From: Acidimicrobiia bacterium
Lineage (GTDB): Bacteria; Actinomycetota; Acidimicrobiia; Acidimicrobiales; Bin134
Direction of reading: 5' to 3'
DNA length: 64,000 bases
Assembly (NCBI GenBank): GCA_022825005.1
Contig: JAJDYU010000085.1
Coordinates: 62,001-126,000 of the forward strand
This document shows positions 1 to 9,415 of the stretch, one piece after another (positions within the stretch are counted from its first letter, which is position 1; each line of letters starts with the position of its first letter). A model generated the notes under the pieces. The model saw only the letters and a program-made list of their open reading frames with translations. It did no database searches and was not told where the DNA came from. The translations under genes were made by a program, and so were the position numbers.

Positions 1-2720
1 CTATCGAGGCGGGCAAGAACATAATCGTGCTGTCGGATCGGGGGGCCGGCCCCGATTCGGCCCCGATTCCCTCGCTGCTGGCCACCGCGGCGGTACACCA
101 CCACCTCATTAGAGAAAAGACCCGGACCCGGGTGGGCTTGGTGGTGGAGACCGGTGACGCCCGGGAGGTGCATCACATCTGTCTGCTGCTGGCCTACGGG
201 GCCACCTCCATTAACCCGTATCTGGCGTTCGAGACCATCGACCAGATGATCGACGAGGGGCTGTGCGGTTTTTCGCCCAACGACGACAGGGATCTGGCCC
301 ATCGCAACTACATCAAGGCCTGTGACAAGGGCGTGCTCAAGGTCATGTCCAAGATGGGCATCTCTACGGTGAAGTCCTATGTGGGGGCCCAGATATTCGA
401 GGCCATCGGGCTGGGGCACCCCATCATCCAGGAGTGCTTCACCGGCACGGTCAGCCGTCTGGGCGGCATTGGGTTCCCGCAGCTCGCTGAAGAGGTGCGA
501 TTTCGCCATCGAATCGCCTACCCCGAGAACCCCGACGAGCGGGCCCACCGCACCCTGGAAGGGGGAGGGGAATACCAGTGGCGCCGGGAGGGCGAATACC
601 ACCTGTTCAACCCCGAAACGGTGTTCAAGCTCCAGCACGCCACCCGAGAGGGGCGCTACGACATATTCAAGCAGTACACCGAGAAGGTGGACGCCCAGTC
701 GGAGCGCCTGGCCACCCTGCGGGGGCTGTTTCGATTTCGCAGCGGCCAGCGAGAGCCGATTCCGATCGAGGATGTGGAGCCGGTGTCCAGCATCGTCACC
801 CGGTTTTCCACCGGGGCGATGTCGTATGGGTCGATCTCGGCCGAAGCCCATGAGACTTTGGCCATTGCCATGAACCGCATAGGCGGCAAGTCGAACACCG
901 GCGAAGGAGGCGAGGATCCCGCCCGCTATGTGCCCGACCCCAATGGCGACCTGCGCCGCTCAGCTATCAAGCAGGCTGCTTCCGGCCGTTTCGGGGTGAC
1001 CAGCGAGTACCTGGTGAACAGCGACGACATCCAGATCAAGATGGCCCAGGGGGCCAAGCCGGGCGAGGGCGGCCAGCTTCCCGGTCACAAGGTCTGGCCA
1101 TGGATTGCCGAGGTTCGCTATTCCACTCCCGGTGTCGGCCTCATCTCCCCACCGCCCCACCACGACATCTACTCCATCGAGGATCTGGCCCAGTTGATCC
1201 ACGACCTCAAGAACGCCAACCCTGAAGCCCGCATCCACGTGAAGCTGGTTTCGGAATTGGGCGTGGGCACGGTGGCCGCCGGCGTGTCCAAGGCCCACGC
1301 CGACGTCGTTCTCATCTCAGGTCACGATGGGGGCACTGGGGCCTCGCCGCTGACCTCCATCAAGCACGCCGGCACTCCCTGGGAGCTTGGCTTGGCCGAG
1401 ACCCAGCAGACCTTGTTGTTGAACCGGCTGCGGGACCGGATTGTGGTGCAGACCGACGGCCAACTCAAGACGGGCCGGGACGTGATGATCGCCGCTCTGC
1501 TGGGGGCCGAGGAGTTCGGCTTCGCCACCGCCCCGCTAGTGGTAATGGGATGCGTGATGATGCGGGTGTGCCACCTGGACACCTGCCCGGTTGGAGTGGC
1601 CACCCAGGATCCCGAGCTGCGCAAGAAGTTCACCGGCGAGCCCGAATTCGTCATCAACTTCATGGAGTACATCGCCGAGGAGGTGCGCGAGCTGTTGGCC
1701 ATGCTGGGGTTCCGCACGTTGGCCGAGGCCATAGGGCACGTGGAGTGCCTGGACGTGAGCGACGCGGTGGACCACTGGAAGGCGTCGGGACTCGATCTGT
1801 CTCCCATCTTGTACGCCCCCGAGATCGACCCGGACGCCAGTCGGCACTGCACCCAGCCTCAGGACCACGGTCTGGACCGGGCGCTCGACCAGCAGCTCAT
1901 TTTGATGGCCGAGGCCGCCTTGGAAGACGGTCTCCCGGTGGAGATTGATCTCCCCATCGGCAACGTGAACCGAACAGTGGGCACCATGCTGGGCCATCAG
2001 GTGACGTCCAAATGGGGGGCCGACGGCCTGCCCGACGACACCATCCGCATCGACTTCTCCGGGTCGGCCGGCAACAGCTTCGGAGCGTTCCTGCCCCGGG
2101 GCATCACCATGAAGCTGGTCGGCGACGCCAACGACTACGTGGGCAAGGGCCTGTCGGGCGGGCGCATCATCGTGACCCCCTACCCGCAGGCCCGCTTCGT
2201 GGCGGAGGAAAACGTGATTGCGGGCAACGTCATCGGCTACGGCGCCACCAGCGGGGAACTGTTCCTGCGCGGGTTGGTGGGGGAGAGGTTCTGCGTCCGC
2301 AATTCCGGGGCCATCGCGGTGGTGGAAGGGGTCGGCGACCACGGATGCGAGTACATGACTGGAGGGCGGGCGGTGGTGCTCGGTCCCACCGGGCGGAACT
2401 TCGGGGCTGGCATGTCGGGGGGAGTCGCCTACGTACACGACCCCGATGAAGTGTTTTCCTCCAAGGTGAACCCGGAGATGGTGGACTTGGAGTCGCTCGA
2501 CGACAGCGATCGGCAATGGCTGCGGGACCGCATCAGCCAGCACATGGTGAACACCGACTCGACGGTGGCCGAGCGGATATTGGCCAACTGGGCTACTGAG
2601 GCCGACCGGTTCGTGAAGGTGATGCCCAAGGACTACAAGCGGGTCCTGGCCGCGCTGGCCGAGGCCGAGCGGACCGGCACCGACGCGGAAGCAGCCATTA
2701 TGGCGGCCGCTCATGGGTGA
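1..2720 (+). CDS. gltB: Glutamate synthase large subunit, 3' part (partial at window edge)
   Basis: The reading frame is open from base 3, so the gene begins before the window; about 905 C-terminal residues of a protein usually near 1500 are present. GltB takes the amide of glutamine and makes glutamate from 2-oxoglutarate. The central FMN domain is visible, with the iron-sulfur cysteines in the motif C-x5-C-x4-C ([16 protein letters not shown], bases about 1550-1595). The C-terminal GXGXG beta-helix domain runs from about base 1950, with repeats such as [11 protein letters not shown] and [12 protein letters not shown]. The missing N-terminal part should carry the glutaminase domain with its catalytic Cys. 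It overlaps gltD by 8 bp, so the two subunits are probably translationally coupled. Confidence 0.97.
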   Translation, partial: IEAGKNIIVLSDRGAGPDSAPIPSLLATAAVHHHLIREKTRTRVGLVVETGDAREVHHICLLLAYGATSINPYLAFETIDQMIDEGLCGFSPNDDRDLAHRNYIKACDKGVLKVMSKMGISTVKSYVGAQIFEAIGLGHPIIQECFTGTVSRLGGIGFPQLAEEVRFRHRIAYPENPDERAHRTLEGGGEYQWRREGEYHLFNPETVFKLQHATREGRYDIFKQYTEKVDAQSERLATLRGLFRFRSGQREPIPIEDVEPVSSIVTRFSTGAMSYGSISAEAHETLAIAMNRIGGKSNTGEGGEDPARYVPDPNGDLRRSAIKQAASGRFGVTSEYLVNSDDIQIKMAQGAKPGEGGQLPGHKVWPWIAEVRYSTPGVGLISPPPHHDIYSIEDLAQLIHDLKNANPEARIHVKLVSELGVGTVAAGVSKAHADVVLISGHDGGTGASPLTSIKHAGTPWELGLAETQQTLLLNRLRDRIVVQTDGQLKTGRDVMIAALLGAEEFGFATAPLVVMGCVMMRVCHLDTCPVGVATQDPELRKKFTGEPEFVINFMEYIAEEVRELLAMLGFRTLAEAIGHVECLDVSDAVDHWKASGLDLSPILYAPEIDPDASRHCTQPQDHGLDRALDQQLILMAEAALEDGLPVEIDLPIGNVNRTVGTMLGHQVTSKWGADGLPDDTIRIDFSGSAGNSFGAFLPRGITMKLVGDANDYVGKGLSGGRIIVTPYPQARFVAEENVIAGNVIGYGATSGELFLRGLVGERFCVRNSGAIAVVEGVGDHGCEYMTGGRAVVLGPTGRNFGAGMSGGVAYVHDPDEVFSSKVNPEMVDLESLDDSDRQWLRDRISQHMVNTDSTVAERILANWATEADRFVKVMPKDYKRVLAALAEAERTGTDAEAAIMAAAHG

Positions 2721-4173
2721 CATTCGCGGCTTCATGAAGCACGGTCGGGAGCTGCCGGTTCGCCGGGCGGTGCCGGTGCGGATCAAAGACTGGAACGAGG
2801 TCTACCGGGACTTCGATGCCGAGTCGGTTCGGGTCCAGGCGTCGCGCTGCATGGACTGCGGCATCCCGTTCTGCAACAACGGCTGCCCTCTGGGCAACCT
2901 GATTCCCGACTGGAACGATCTGGTGTTCCGGGACAATTGGCGGGAGGCCATCGAGCGACTGCACGCCACCAACAATTTTCCCGAGTTCACCGGACGGCTG
3001 TGCCCGGCTCCGTGCGAGGCGGCCTGCGTGTTGGGCATCAATGAGGATCCGGTGACCATCAAGCAGGTCGAGGTGGAGATCGTCGACCGAGCTTGGGAGG
3101 AGGGGTGGATCACCCCGGTGGTGTGCAACGACCGCACCGGCCGCTCGGTGGCCGTGGTGGGATCGGGACCGGCCGGTCTGGCCGCCGCCCAGCAGCTCAC
3201 CCGGGCGGGCCACGACGTAGTGGTGTTCGAACGGGCCGACCGCTTAGGCGGGCTGCTGCGCTACGGCATCCCCGAATTCAAGATGGAAAAGCGCCACCTC
3301 GACCTCCGGCTGGCCCAGATGGAAGCCGAGGGAACGGTCTTCAAGGCCGGGGTGAACGTCGGTGTCGACATCAGCGCGGCCGAGCTGACCGAGCAATTCG
3401 ACGCAGTGGTATTGGCCGGAGGGGCCACCCAGTGGCGAGACCTGCCTATTCCGGGTCGGGAGCTGGAGGGCATATACCAGGCTATGGAGTACTTGCCGCC
3501 GGCCAACCGGGTGCAGGAGGGCGATATAGAAGAGCACCCGTTTTCGGCCGACGGCAAGCATGTGATCATCATCGGCGGAGGTGACACCGGTGCCGACTGC
3601 CTGGGGACCGCCCACCGCCACGGGGCGGCCTCAATCCACCAGTTCGAGATCCTGCCCCGTCCGCCTGACGAGCGGGACGATTCCACCCCGTGGCCCACGT
3701 GGCCGCTCATGTACCGGTCGTCGTCGGCCCACGAAGAGGGCGGCACCCAGATTTATGCCATCAACACCGTGGAGTTCACCGGTTCAGATGGCAAGGTGGA
3801 GGCGCTGCGCACCATTGATGTGGAGCAGTCACTCGAGGGCGGGCGGATGACGTTCAACCCGATTGAGGGAACCGAGCGGGAGTTCGCGGCCGACCTGGTG
3901 CTGTTGGCCCTCGGATTCGTCGGTCCCGAGACCGGAGGCTTGCTCGACGGTTTGGGGGTAGAGCTCACCGACCGGGGCAATGTGGCCCGAGACGACAACT
4001 GGATGAGCAACGTGCCCGGTGTGTTCGTTGCCGGCGATATCGGCCGCGGTCAGAGCCTCATAGTGTGGGCTATCGCCGAAGGCCGGGCCGCCGCCGCCGC
4101 GGTCGACGAATACCTCACCGGCGACACCTTGCTGCCTACCCCTCTGGTTCCAACCGCCCAACAGCTCCGCTGA
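2713..4173 (+). CDS. gltD: Glutamate synthase small subunit (NADPH-dependent)
   Basis: A 486-residue protein of the usual length for the beta subunit, which feeds electrons from NADPH through FAD and iron-sulfur clusters to GltB. The N-terminal cysteine motifs are present ([14 protein letters not shown] near residues 46-59 and CPAPCEAAC near 97-105). They are followed by an FAD Rossmann motif ([12 protein letters not shown], about residue 146) and a second nucleotide motif ([12 protein letters not shown], about residue 278). ATG start inside the end of gltB. The gene ends flush against the stop codon of the convergent hydrolase, with no space for a separate terminator. Confidence 0.97.
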   Translation: MGDIRGFMKHGRELPVRRAVPVRIKDWNEVYRDFDAESVRVQASRCMDCGIPFCNNGCPLGNLIPDWNDLVFRDNWREAIERLHATNNFPEFTGRLCPAPCEAACVLGINEDPVTIKQVEVEIVDRAWEEGWITPVVCNDRTGRSVAVVGSGPAGLAAAQQLTRAGHDVVVFERADRLGGLLRYGIPEFKMEKRHLDLRLAQMEAEGTVFKAGVNVGVDISAAELTEQFDAVVLAGGATQWRDLPIPGRELEGIYQAMEYLPPANRVQEGDIEEHPFSADGKHVIIIGGGDTGADCLGTAHRHGAASIHQFEILPRPPDERDDSTPWPTWPLMYRSSSAHEEGGTQIYAINTVEFTGSDGKVEALRTIDVEQSLEGGRMTFNPIEGTEREFAADLVLLALGFVGPETGGLLDGLGVELTDRGNVARDDNWMSNVPGVFVAGDIGRGQSLIVWAIAEGRAAAAAVDEYLTGDTLLPTPLVPTAQQLR

Positions 4174-4857
4174 TCAGAAAGGGCGGGCGTCGAGGAAATC
4201 GAGGGCGGCGTCGATGAAGTCGAATGACTTGGGGGTGGCGAAGTGGTCGACGCCCCGGAGAACCACTAGGCGGGCGTCGGGCAGGGCCTCGACCAATTGG
4301 TCGGCGGGGTAGGCGAAATCCCTATCGCCCACGACCACAAGGGTGGGCACGGCAACCTCGGCCAGGCAATCGGTGTCGAATGCGGTGCGACTGGCCAGCA
4401 GGGCGGCGAGTGCCTCTCGGTCGGCTTCGGGGTCGTCGGCCAGGGTGGAGAAGTGGAGGGCTTCGGGGTTCTCGGGGTCGGGCTCACCGGTAACGGCGTG
4501 AAGGATCATGCGGCTGTGGTCCTCGTCCCGCTCGAACAGGTTCCTGCCCACCCCGGATACAACCAGCTTGTGGAATTTTTCCGGAGTCTTGGAGGCGATG
4601 GACAACAAGGTGTAAGCGCCTAAGGAGAACCCGATGGCGTCGATGGGCTCGTTGGGGAAGTGGTCGACCACGTGCTGCTCAAAACCCGCGTAGCCCTCAG
4701 GATCATGGGGCTTGGGGGCGGTTCCGTGGCCCATCAGATCAACCCCGATCACCTCTCGCCCCGCGTCGGCCAAAAGATCGATCCAGGCGTTATCGCCCCA
4801 AGTCCTCCGAGCCGATCCGGCCAGTCCGTGCAGCAATGCGACAGCAGGTTCTGACAT
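4174..4857 (-). CDS. Alpha/beta hydrolase
   Basis: About 227 residues when started at the ATG at 4857; an in-frame GTG at 4866 would add three residues. The fold is recognisable from the oxyanion region (LLHGLAGSARRTW), nucleophile elbow GFSLG, an acidic residue after the strand VVVGDRDFAYP and the late histidine in GVDHFATP, so a full Ser-Asp-His triad is present. Substrate cannot be told from sequence. The start codon sits about 20-30 bases after the intrinsic terminator of the upstream structured RNA on the same strand, so expression may depend on read-through of that terminator. Confidence 0.85.
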   Translation of the reverse strand: MSEPAVALLHGLAGSARRTWGDNAWIDLLADAGREVIGVDLMGHGTAPKPHDPEGYAGFEQHVVDHFPNEPIDAIGFSLGAYTLLSIASKTPEKFHKLVVSGVGRNLFERDEDHSRMILHAVTGEPDPENPEALHFSTLADDPEADREALAALLASRTAFDTDCLAEVAVPTLVVVGDRDFAYPADQLVEALPDARLVVLRGVDHFATPKSFDFIDAALDFLDARPF

Positions 4858-4875
4858 GGCGAGCACCCTAGCCCC

Positions 4876-4931
4876 AAAAGAAGGAGGCCCCGAGTAGCCT
4901 CCCGGTCGAAACCGGTCGACTTCTCGGGGCC
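4876..4931 (-). terminator. Intrinsic terminator ending the structured RNA
   Basis: Nine-base arms (4923-4931 with 4886-4894, CTCGGGGCC/GGCCCCGAG) enclose a second inner hairpin CCGGT...ACCGG. On the minus strand the stem is followed by TCCTTCTTTT. The terminator lies directly before the hydrolase start codon. Confidence 0.65.
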
Positions 4932-5150
4932 GTCCCGTTCGGTTCCGGAGCCTCAGCGGGCTTGCGCCCTCCGATTCCCCGGTACCTACCCCCCAGACAC
5001 TCGCGGCGCCTGGCCTCTTTCCCGGTCCTCGGCTTTCGGTGGTGCCACCGACTTCCTCGGCCCGTTCCAGTGACCCTGCGGACTCTTTCGAACCTTCGCC
5101 CTTTCGGACTCTTGCTCTCTCGAGTCACCCCGCTTGTCTCCGGTAGGTGG
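4876..5150 (-). ncRNA. Candidate structured non-coding RNA or attenuator leader, family not recognised
   Basis: A 275-base stretch without a convincing protein but with strong RNA structure on the minus strand. A sigma70-like promoter (TTGACC, 16-bp spacer, TATGGT) predicts a 5' end near 5150. The first bases, ACCTACC (5148-5142), pair with GGTAGGT (4990-4984), and AGACA (5139-5135) pairs with TGTCT (4999-4995). This closes a domain of about 165 nt rich in GAAAG-type loops. A second domain holds a GGGC-GCAA-GCCC-like tetraloop hairpin near 4965. A GC-rich terminator follows. RNase P and SRP signature sequences were looked for and not found; a 6S/Ms1-type RNA or a cis-acting leader of the downstream hydrolase are the alternatives. 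Confidence 0.55.
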
Positions 5151-5154
5151 GCAT

Positions 5155-5182
5155 ACCATAGCGCGGAGAAAACCCAGGTCAA
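5155..5182 (-). promoter_or_regulatory. Sigma70-type promoter of the structured RNA
   Basis: Minus-strand TTGACC (5182-5177) and TATGGT (5160-5155) are separated by 16 bp, and the first paired bases of the RNA lie 7 bases downstream. An A/T-rich stretch (AAAAAATGAAAT on the plus strand) lies just upstream, where an UP element would be. Confidence 0.5.
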
Positions 5183-5193
5183 GCGAAAAAATG

Positions 5194-5255
5194 AAATCCA
5201 CAGGGTTTTCCACTGCTGTGAGTAGAAATCCCCAAGAATCCTCGATTTAACCACA
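5194..5255 (+). repeat. Three DnaA-box-like 9-mers
   Basis: Compared with TTATCCACA, the 9-mers at 5194 (AAATCCACA, 7 of 9), 5206 (TTTTCCACT, 7 of 9) and 5247 (TTAACCACA, 8 of 9) all lie in the same orientation within 62 bases. They are in an A/T-richer patch between the RNA promoter and the 3' end of the glycerophosphodiesterase gene. No dnaA or dnaN is nearby. Chance similarity is possible. Confidence 0.3.
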
Positions 5256-5289
5256 GGGGCGAGCCCGATTTTGAGCCTGAAACGACCCC

Positions 5290-6045
5290 TCAATGCCAAG
5301 TGCCGCGCCCCACGAGCACGTCGCGCAGCACCGTCGGCCGGTCGGTCATGATGCCGTCCACTCCGATATCTAGAAGATGGCGCATCTCATCGGCGTCGTC
5401 GATGGTCCATACATGCACCGCGATGCCCTGGGCGTGAGCAGTATCCACGAACCGCTTGTGGACCAATGGCACGCCTTTTGCTGTGGGAGGAATTTGGGCG
5501 CAGGCGCCGGCCTTGAGCCTCATCGGCAGACCGACTGACGCGGCCTGGAGTTGGCCCACCTCCTTGGGGCTGAGTCCCGTGCACAACCGAGGACCAGCCA
5601 AGCGCCGGGCGGTGGCGAGGCGTCGACCTGAGAACGAACCGACGCAGACTCGGTCGATAGCGGCAGCGTGTTGAAGGATCTCGATAAGCGGAAGGGTGGC
5701 CTGGTCGTGTTTGGGGTCGACTGCAATCCGAAGGTCGGGCCATGCTTCCAGCAGTTCTTCGAAGCGGGGGATGGCGTGCCCTCCGCCGACCCGTACTGTG
5801 TCGAGATCTCTCCAGCTGAGATCGGCGATGGACTCAGGTCGACCACTTAGCCGCTGCAAGCCCTCGTCGTGGAACGCCACTAGTACGCCGTCACGGGTGG
5901 CGTGCACATCGGTCTCTACATACCGGTATCCCAGGTCGATGGCGGCGGCAAACGCGGCCATTGTGTTCTCCGGCCCCTCCAATGCTCCACCCCGATGGGC
6001 AATGGGGATCGGACCCTGGTGGTCCAAGAACGGCCAAGCACTCAC
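5290..6045 (-). CDS. Glycerophosphodiester phosphodiesterase
   Basis: A 251-residue GDPD-family protein expected to hydrolyse glycerophosphodiesters to glycerol 3-phosphate and an alcohol. The TIM-barrel catalytic residues are visible: HRG at 17-19, ENT at 26-28, E44 and D46 in VETDVH, and H59 in AFHDEGL. The C-terminal barrel strands VHVWTIDDADEM and GVDGIMTDRP are intact. No signal peptide, so it is probably cytoplasmic. A second paralogue is at 41564-42340. It diverges from the SirB1-like gene with only about 37 bases between the start codons. Confidence 0.9.
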   Translation of the reverse strand: MSAWPFLDHQGPIPIAHRGGALEGPENTMAAFAAAIDLGYRYVETDVHATRDGVLVAFHDEGLQRLSGRPESIADLSWRDLDTVRVGGGHAIPRFEELLEAWPDLRIAVDPKHDQATLPLIEILQHAAAIDRVCVGSFSGRRLATARRLAGPRLCTGLSPKEVGQLQAASVGLPMRLKAGACAQIPPTAKGVPLVHKRFVDTAHAQGIAVHVWTIDDADEMRHLLDIGVDGIMTDRPTVLRDVLVGRGTWH

Positions 6046-6082
6046 CAGCGAAAGAGTAGTAGTCGGGATAGATTCACTGTCC

Positions 6083-6868
6083 GTGGCGTGGGATCCGGCG
6101 GAGAAATTCGGCCAATTGCTGCAAGACGAGGAGTTCGCACTTCATGAGGGTGCCTTGTGCATTGCCGCCCTCGGCTGCCCGGACATGGACTTCGAAGCTG
6201 AGGTCGCCAGGTTGGACGAGTTGGCCGACCGCTGCGATCGCTCAAGCCGGGACAGGATGCTGCATTCCCTTTTTGGCGAGCTGGGCTTTCACGGCAACCG
6301 GGTGGACTATTACGACCCCCGTAACTCATTCCTGAACGAGGTCATGCGCCGGCGCACTGGAATACCGATCAGCCTCTCAGTGCTCGCGATCGCCGTTGGC
6401 AGGCGGATCGGCTACCAATTCGAGGGCATCGGCCTGCCTGGTCACTTCTTGATCAGGGATCGCGGCGAACCTGACGCTTTCATCGATGTTTTCGCCGGAG
6501 GAGCGCTACTCGACGCCCAGGGCTGTGAGGAGCTGTTCCACCAGATTGCCGGGGGAGACAAGGGCTTCCATCCCGCCTACCTGGCTCCGGTGGACCACTC
6601 GTCGATCATGGAGCGGATGCTGGGAAACCTGAGGGCCATTTACGCCCAGAACAAGGATTACGCCAACTTGGAGTGGGTGCTGGAACTGAGGACGATGTGC
6701 CCATCTGTCCCAGCCGGTGAGGCGAAGCAACTCGGGATGATCAATATGGAGCGGGGCCGATTCGATGAGGCGGCCCGTCGGTTCGAGGAGCTGGCCCAAG
6801 TGGCCGAAGACGATGATGAGGAGCAGCTTCAGCGTCTGGCCACTCTGGCTCGAGCCCGGATGAACTAG
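6083..6868 (+). CDS. SirB1/transglutaminase-like protein
   Basis: About 261 residues from the GTG at 6083. The frame is open much further upstream, but that part is antisense to the diesterase gene and reads as low-complexity Ser/Arg/Pro sequence, so it was left out. Family features are the segments DPRNSFLNEVMRRRTGIPISLSV-like (residues about 77-100), GIGLPGHFLI, the DVFAGG stretch and a C-terminal TPR-like region (GRFDEAARRFEELAQ). These match the SirB1 N-domain plus TPR architecture, which resembles transglutaminases. Biochemical role unknown. No upstream ATG exists near the domain start. Confidence 0.75.
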   Translation: MAWDPAEKFGQLLQDEEFALHEGALCIAALGCPDMDFEAEVARLDELADRCDRSSRDRMLHSLFGELGFHGNRVDYYDPRNSFLNEVMRRRTGIPISLSVLAIAVGRRIGYQFEGIGLPGHFLIRDRGEPDAFIDVFAGGALLDAQGCEELFHQIAGGDKGFHPAYLAPVDHSSIMERMLGNLRAIYAQNKDYANLEWVLELRTMCPSVPAGEAKQLGMINMERGRFDEAARRFEELAQVAEDDDEEQLQRLATLARARMN

Positions 6869-6939
6869 CCGAAGAATGCGGGTGAACTGCCCGCTATTGA
6901 CCGCATTATCAACCCGACAGGGCGATAGCGTTAACCCCG

Positions 6940-8358
6940 GTGCCCCGACGAACCAAGATCATCGCCACCATTGGCCCAGCATCGGAATCACCCGAGATGC
7001 TGCGGGCCATGGTGGACGCGGGCATGGATGTAGCTCGCATCGGGTTGGCTCATGGAACGCTGGACGAGGCTTTGGGCCGGATGCGCCTTGTGCGCCAGGT
7101 GGCCCAAGAGGCCGGCCGGCGGGTTGGCGTGCTGGTGGACTTGCCCGGCCCGAAGGTGCGCACGGCCAGTTTCGGCCAAGAAGGCGTGGAGTTGCGGGCC
7201 GACACCGAAGTGGAGATCAGGGTTGGCGACACTCAGAGCACCGCTTCGGTGGTGGAAGTGGATTATGAGGATCTCTTCAACGACATTGCGGTTGGCGACC
7301 AAGTGGCCCTAGGAGACGGCCAAGTGCGGCTGCAAGTGGCCGATGTGTCCGCCGACAAAGCCACAGGGGTGATCCTTCACGGCGATGTGATCCACGGACG
7401 CCCGGGATTTCGAATTCCCTCCGATCGGCTAAGCCTGCCCACCCCGACAGCAGAGGACTTGCAGTGCTTGGACGCGTTCGTAAGTGAGGCGGTGGATATG
7501 GTGGCCGTTTCGTTCGTCCGGTCGGGAGACGACATCCGCCGTGTGAATGTGGAGCCGCATCCGGACGGTCCTCTGGTGATCGCCAAGATCGAGACCCAGG
7601 CGGCCGTTCAGAACCTGGACGACATCATCGAAGCGTCGACGGGCATCATGGTGGCCCGCGGCGACCTCGGAACCGAGTGCCTGTTGGAGGAGACTCCCCA
7701 TCTTCAAAAGCGGATCATCCGAGACTGCATAGCCGGAGGCTTGCCGGTGATCACCGCCACCCAGATGCTGGATTCCATGGTCCAGGCGTCGACGCCGACC
7801 AGAGCCGAAGTGTCGGATGTTGCGAATGCGGTGTTCGACGGCACCAGCGCGGTGATGCTCTCGGCCGAGACCGCTATCGGGGCCCACCCGGCGGCCACGG
7901 TGGCTACCATGGCCCGAATCGCCGAGCGGGCTGACGAAGAATTCGACTACGTCCGCTGGGGGGAGAACATCCGACGCCTGCGCATGACCGATGCCGACGC
8001 CCCCACCTCAGTCACCGATGCCATGACCGGGGCCGCCGCCACCGCGGCCAACGAGCTGAACCTGGCCGCCATCGTGTGCATCTCGGCATCGGGGTTCACC
8101 GTGCGGTCGATGGCCCGGTTCCGCCCTCAAGCGCCCATATTGGGATTCAGCACTTCGGAGCGCACCGTCCAGCAACTCACCCTGAGCTGGGGAGTCACCC
8201 CCATGCTGGCCTGCGAACCGGGCACTTACGAGGCCCGGGTGGCGGAGGCCTTGAGCATGGCCAAAGAAGCCGGGCATGTTGCCCCAGGGGATGTGGTTGC
8301 CGTTCTGGCCGGTATGGAGGAGGCCACCGACGTGCTGCGCTTGGTGCGCATCCACTGA
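6940..8358 (+). CDS. pyk: Pyruvate kinase, K+-independent type with altered cation site
   Basis: A 472-residue enzyme converting phosphoenolpyruvate and ADP to pyruvate and ATP. Start is GTG at 6940. Core motifs are intact: TKIIATIGPAS (5-15), IAKIETQAAVQN with the catalytic Lys, MVARGDLG, ITATQMLDSM and TRAEVSDVANAVFDG. The residues matching rabbit K+ ligands differ: R-x-N-x-S-H-G is RIGLAHG here (G35 for Asn, A37 for Ser). D-T-K-G-P-E is DLPGPK (L68 for Thr, K72 for the usual Glu). Lys at that Glu position, with Leu at the Thr position, marks the K+-independent group. The C-terminal regulatory domain is complete. Confidence 0.93.
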   Translation: MPRRTKIIATIGPASESPEMLRAMVDAGMDVARIGLAHGTLDEALGRMRLVRQVAQEAGRRVGVLVDLPGPKVRTASFGQEGVELRADTEVEIRVGDTQSTASVVEVDYEDLFNDIAVGDQVALGDGQVRLQVADVSADKATGVILHGDVIHGRPGFRIPSDRLSLPTPTAEDLQCLDAFVSEAVDMVAVSFVRSGDDIRRVNVEPHPDGPLVIAKIETQAAVQNLDDIIEASTGIMVARGDLGTECLLEETPHLQKRIIRDCIAGGLPVITATQMLDSMVQASTPTRAEVSDVANAVFDGTSAVMLSAETAIGAHPAATVATMARIAERADEEFDYVRWGENIRRLRMTDADAPTSVTDAMTGAAATAANELNLAAIVCISASGFTVRSMARFRPQAPILGFSTSERTVQQLTLSWGVTPMLACEPGTYEARVAEALSMAKEAGHVAPGDVVAVLAGMEEATDVLRLVRIH

Positions 8359-8377
8359 CCGTAGAAGAATTCGACCG

Positions 8378-8824
8378 ATGACTGATGCCCCGGTGAATCT
8401 GACTCGGTCTGGGCCGCCTGAGACCATTCTGGATCCTGAGCCGCCCGAAGCGGTGGCCGCATTGGCCGAGGCCATGAGCGGGCCTGAGGATCAAAGGAGG
8501 GCCGCGGTAGCTGATGTGGTGGCCCGCTTTCCCCGCTTCCTGGACGGCTGGGCCCGGCTGGGCCTGTTGGCCCGCGATCAGACAGAGGCCTATGCCGCCT
8601 TCCGAGTGGGGTATCACCGGGGGTTGGACCGGTTGCGCCAGAACGGATGGCGGGGGTCGGGCTACGTTCGCTGGGCCCACGAGGTGAATCGGGGCTTCCT
8701 CCGCGCCCTAGCCGGATTACAGGCCACCGCGGCAGCCATCGGCGAGCGGGACGAGGAGGAGCGCTGTCGGCACTTCCTGCACCAGCTCGACCCGGCGTGG
8801 CCCCAGGCCGATTGGAGGGAGTGA
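8378..8824 (+). CDS. DUF3151 family protein
   Basis: A 148-residue soluble protein, start ATG at 8378, 19 bases after pyk. The family pattern is clear in the second half: YHRGLDRLRQNGWRGSGYVRW, HEVNRGFLRALAGLQATAA, IGERDEEERCRHFLHQLDP. This resembles a conserved actinobacterial helical family with TPR-like character and no assigned biochemical function. It is probably co-transcribed with pyk and the following flavin reductase-like gene (one base between the stop and the next ATG). Confidence 0.75.
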   Translation: MTDAPVNLTRSGPPETILDPEPPEAVAALAEAMSGPEDQRRAAVADVVARFPRFLDGWARLGLLARDQTEAYAAFRVGYHRGLDRLRQNGWRGSGYVRWAHEVNRGFLRALAGLQATAAAIGERDEEERCRHFLHQLDPAWPQADWRE

Positions 8825-8825
8825 C

Positions 8826-9389
8826 ATGGCGGCCCCCGGCGGCACCGGAACCATTGGTCCGTTTCCTGCACAAGTAGGAGACGACCCGGAGGCTCAAGAC
8901 ACCTATGACCGGCTCCGACGGCGGGTTTTGTGGAGCCTGCCCTATGGACTGTACGTAGTGGGCTCCAGGGCAGGGGAGAGGCGCAATGGCATGACCCTCA
9001 ATTGGGCCACCCAGCTGGCATTCGAGCCGAAGTTGATCGGCATCGGGGTCGAGCATCCCGCCTACACCCACGAGCTCATCTCCGAAGGCGGGGTGTTCAG
9101 CCTGTGCACCATCGCCCGAGAGGACCGGGCCATCGTGCGCAAGTTCACCAAGCCCGTGGAGGTTGACTTGGCAGCAATGACCCTGAACGGCTTCGCCTTC
9201 CACGACGGTGTTACCGGTGCGCCCATCTTGGACTGCGCACCGGCCTATCTGGATTGCGAGGTGCGCGACTCAGTGGTCACCGGGGCCCACACCCTTTTCA
9301 TCGGCGAGGTAGTCGACTGCGGCTTCCAGCACGATGAGGACACCCCAGTTCTTCGCATGGAGGACACCCGCATGAACTACGGGGGCTAG
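8826..9389 (+). CDS. Flavin reductase-like FMN-binding split-barrel protein
   Basis: A 187-residue protein with the flavin reductase domain from about residue 35 (LPYGLYVVGSRAGERRNGMTLNWATQLAFEPKLIGIGVE in family style). Later come the dimer-type segments LISEGGVFSLCTIARED and LDCEVRDSVVTGAHTLFIGEVVD. Such proteins bind FMN or FAD and either reduce free flavin with NAD(P)H or serve as the reductase of a two-component monooxygenase. No oxygenase partner lies beside it. The organism makes F420 (fbiC in this window), but nothing here shows F420 use. Confidence 0.85.
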   Translation: MAAPGGTGTIGPFPAQVGDDPEAQDTYDRLRRRVLWSLPYGLYVVGSRAGERRNGMTLNWATQLAFEPKLIGIGVEHPAYTHELISEGGVFSLCTIAREDRAIVRKFTKPVEVDLAAMTLNGFAFHDGVTGAPILDCAPAYLDCEVRDSVVTGAHTLFIGEVVDCGFQHDEDTPVLRMEDTRMNYGG

Positions 9390-9415
9390 AAATCCCGTAC
9401 GAGTTCACCGGTGCA

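Noticed and set aside
1536-2786. Minus-strand ORF opposite gltB
   Set aside because: Shadow of the glutamate synthase frame; no family pattern.
5184-5290. RNase P or SRP RNA identity for the nearby structured RNA
   Set aside because: The conserved GAGGAAAGUCCGGGC-type region and the GGAAGCAGC motif are not present.
4868-5299. Possible 143-residue minus-strand protein over the structured RNA region
   Set aside because: Sequence is Arg/Gly/Lys-rich without family pattern, and the same strand shows paired RNA segments, promoter and terminator.
5696-6082. N-terminal extension of the SirB1-like protein
   Set aside because: The extended frame is antisense to the diesterase and low in complexity; the domain begins after 6083.
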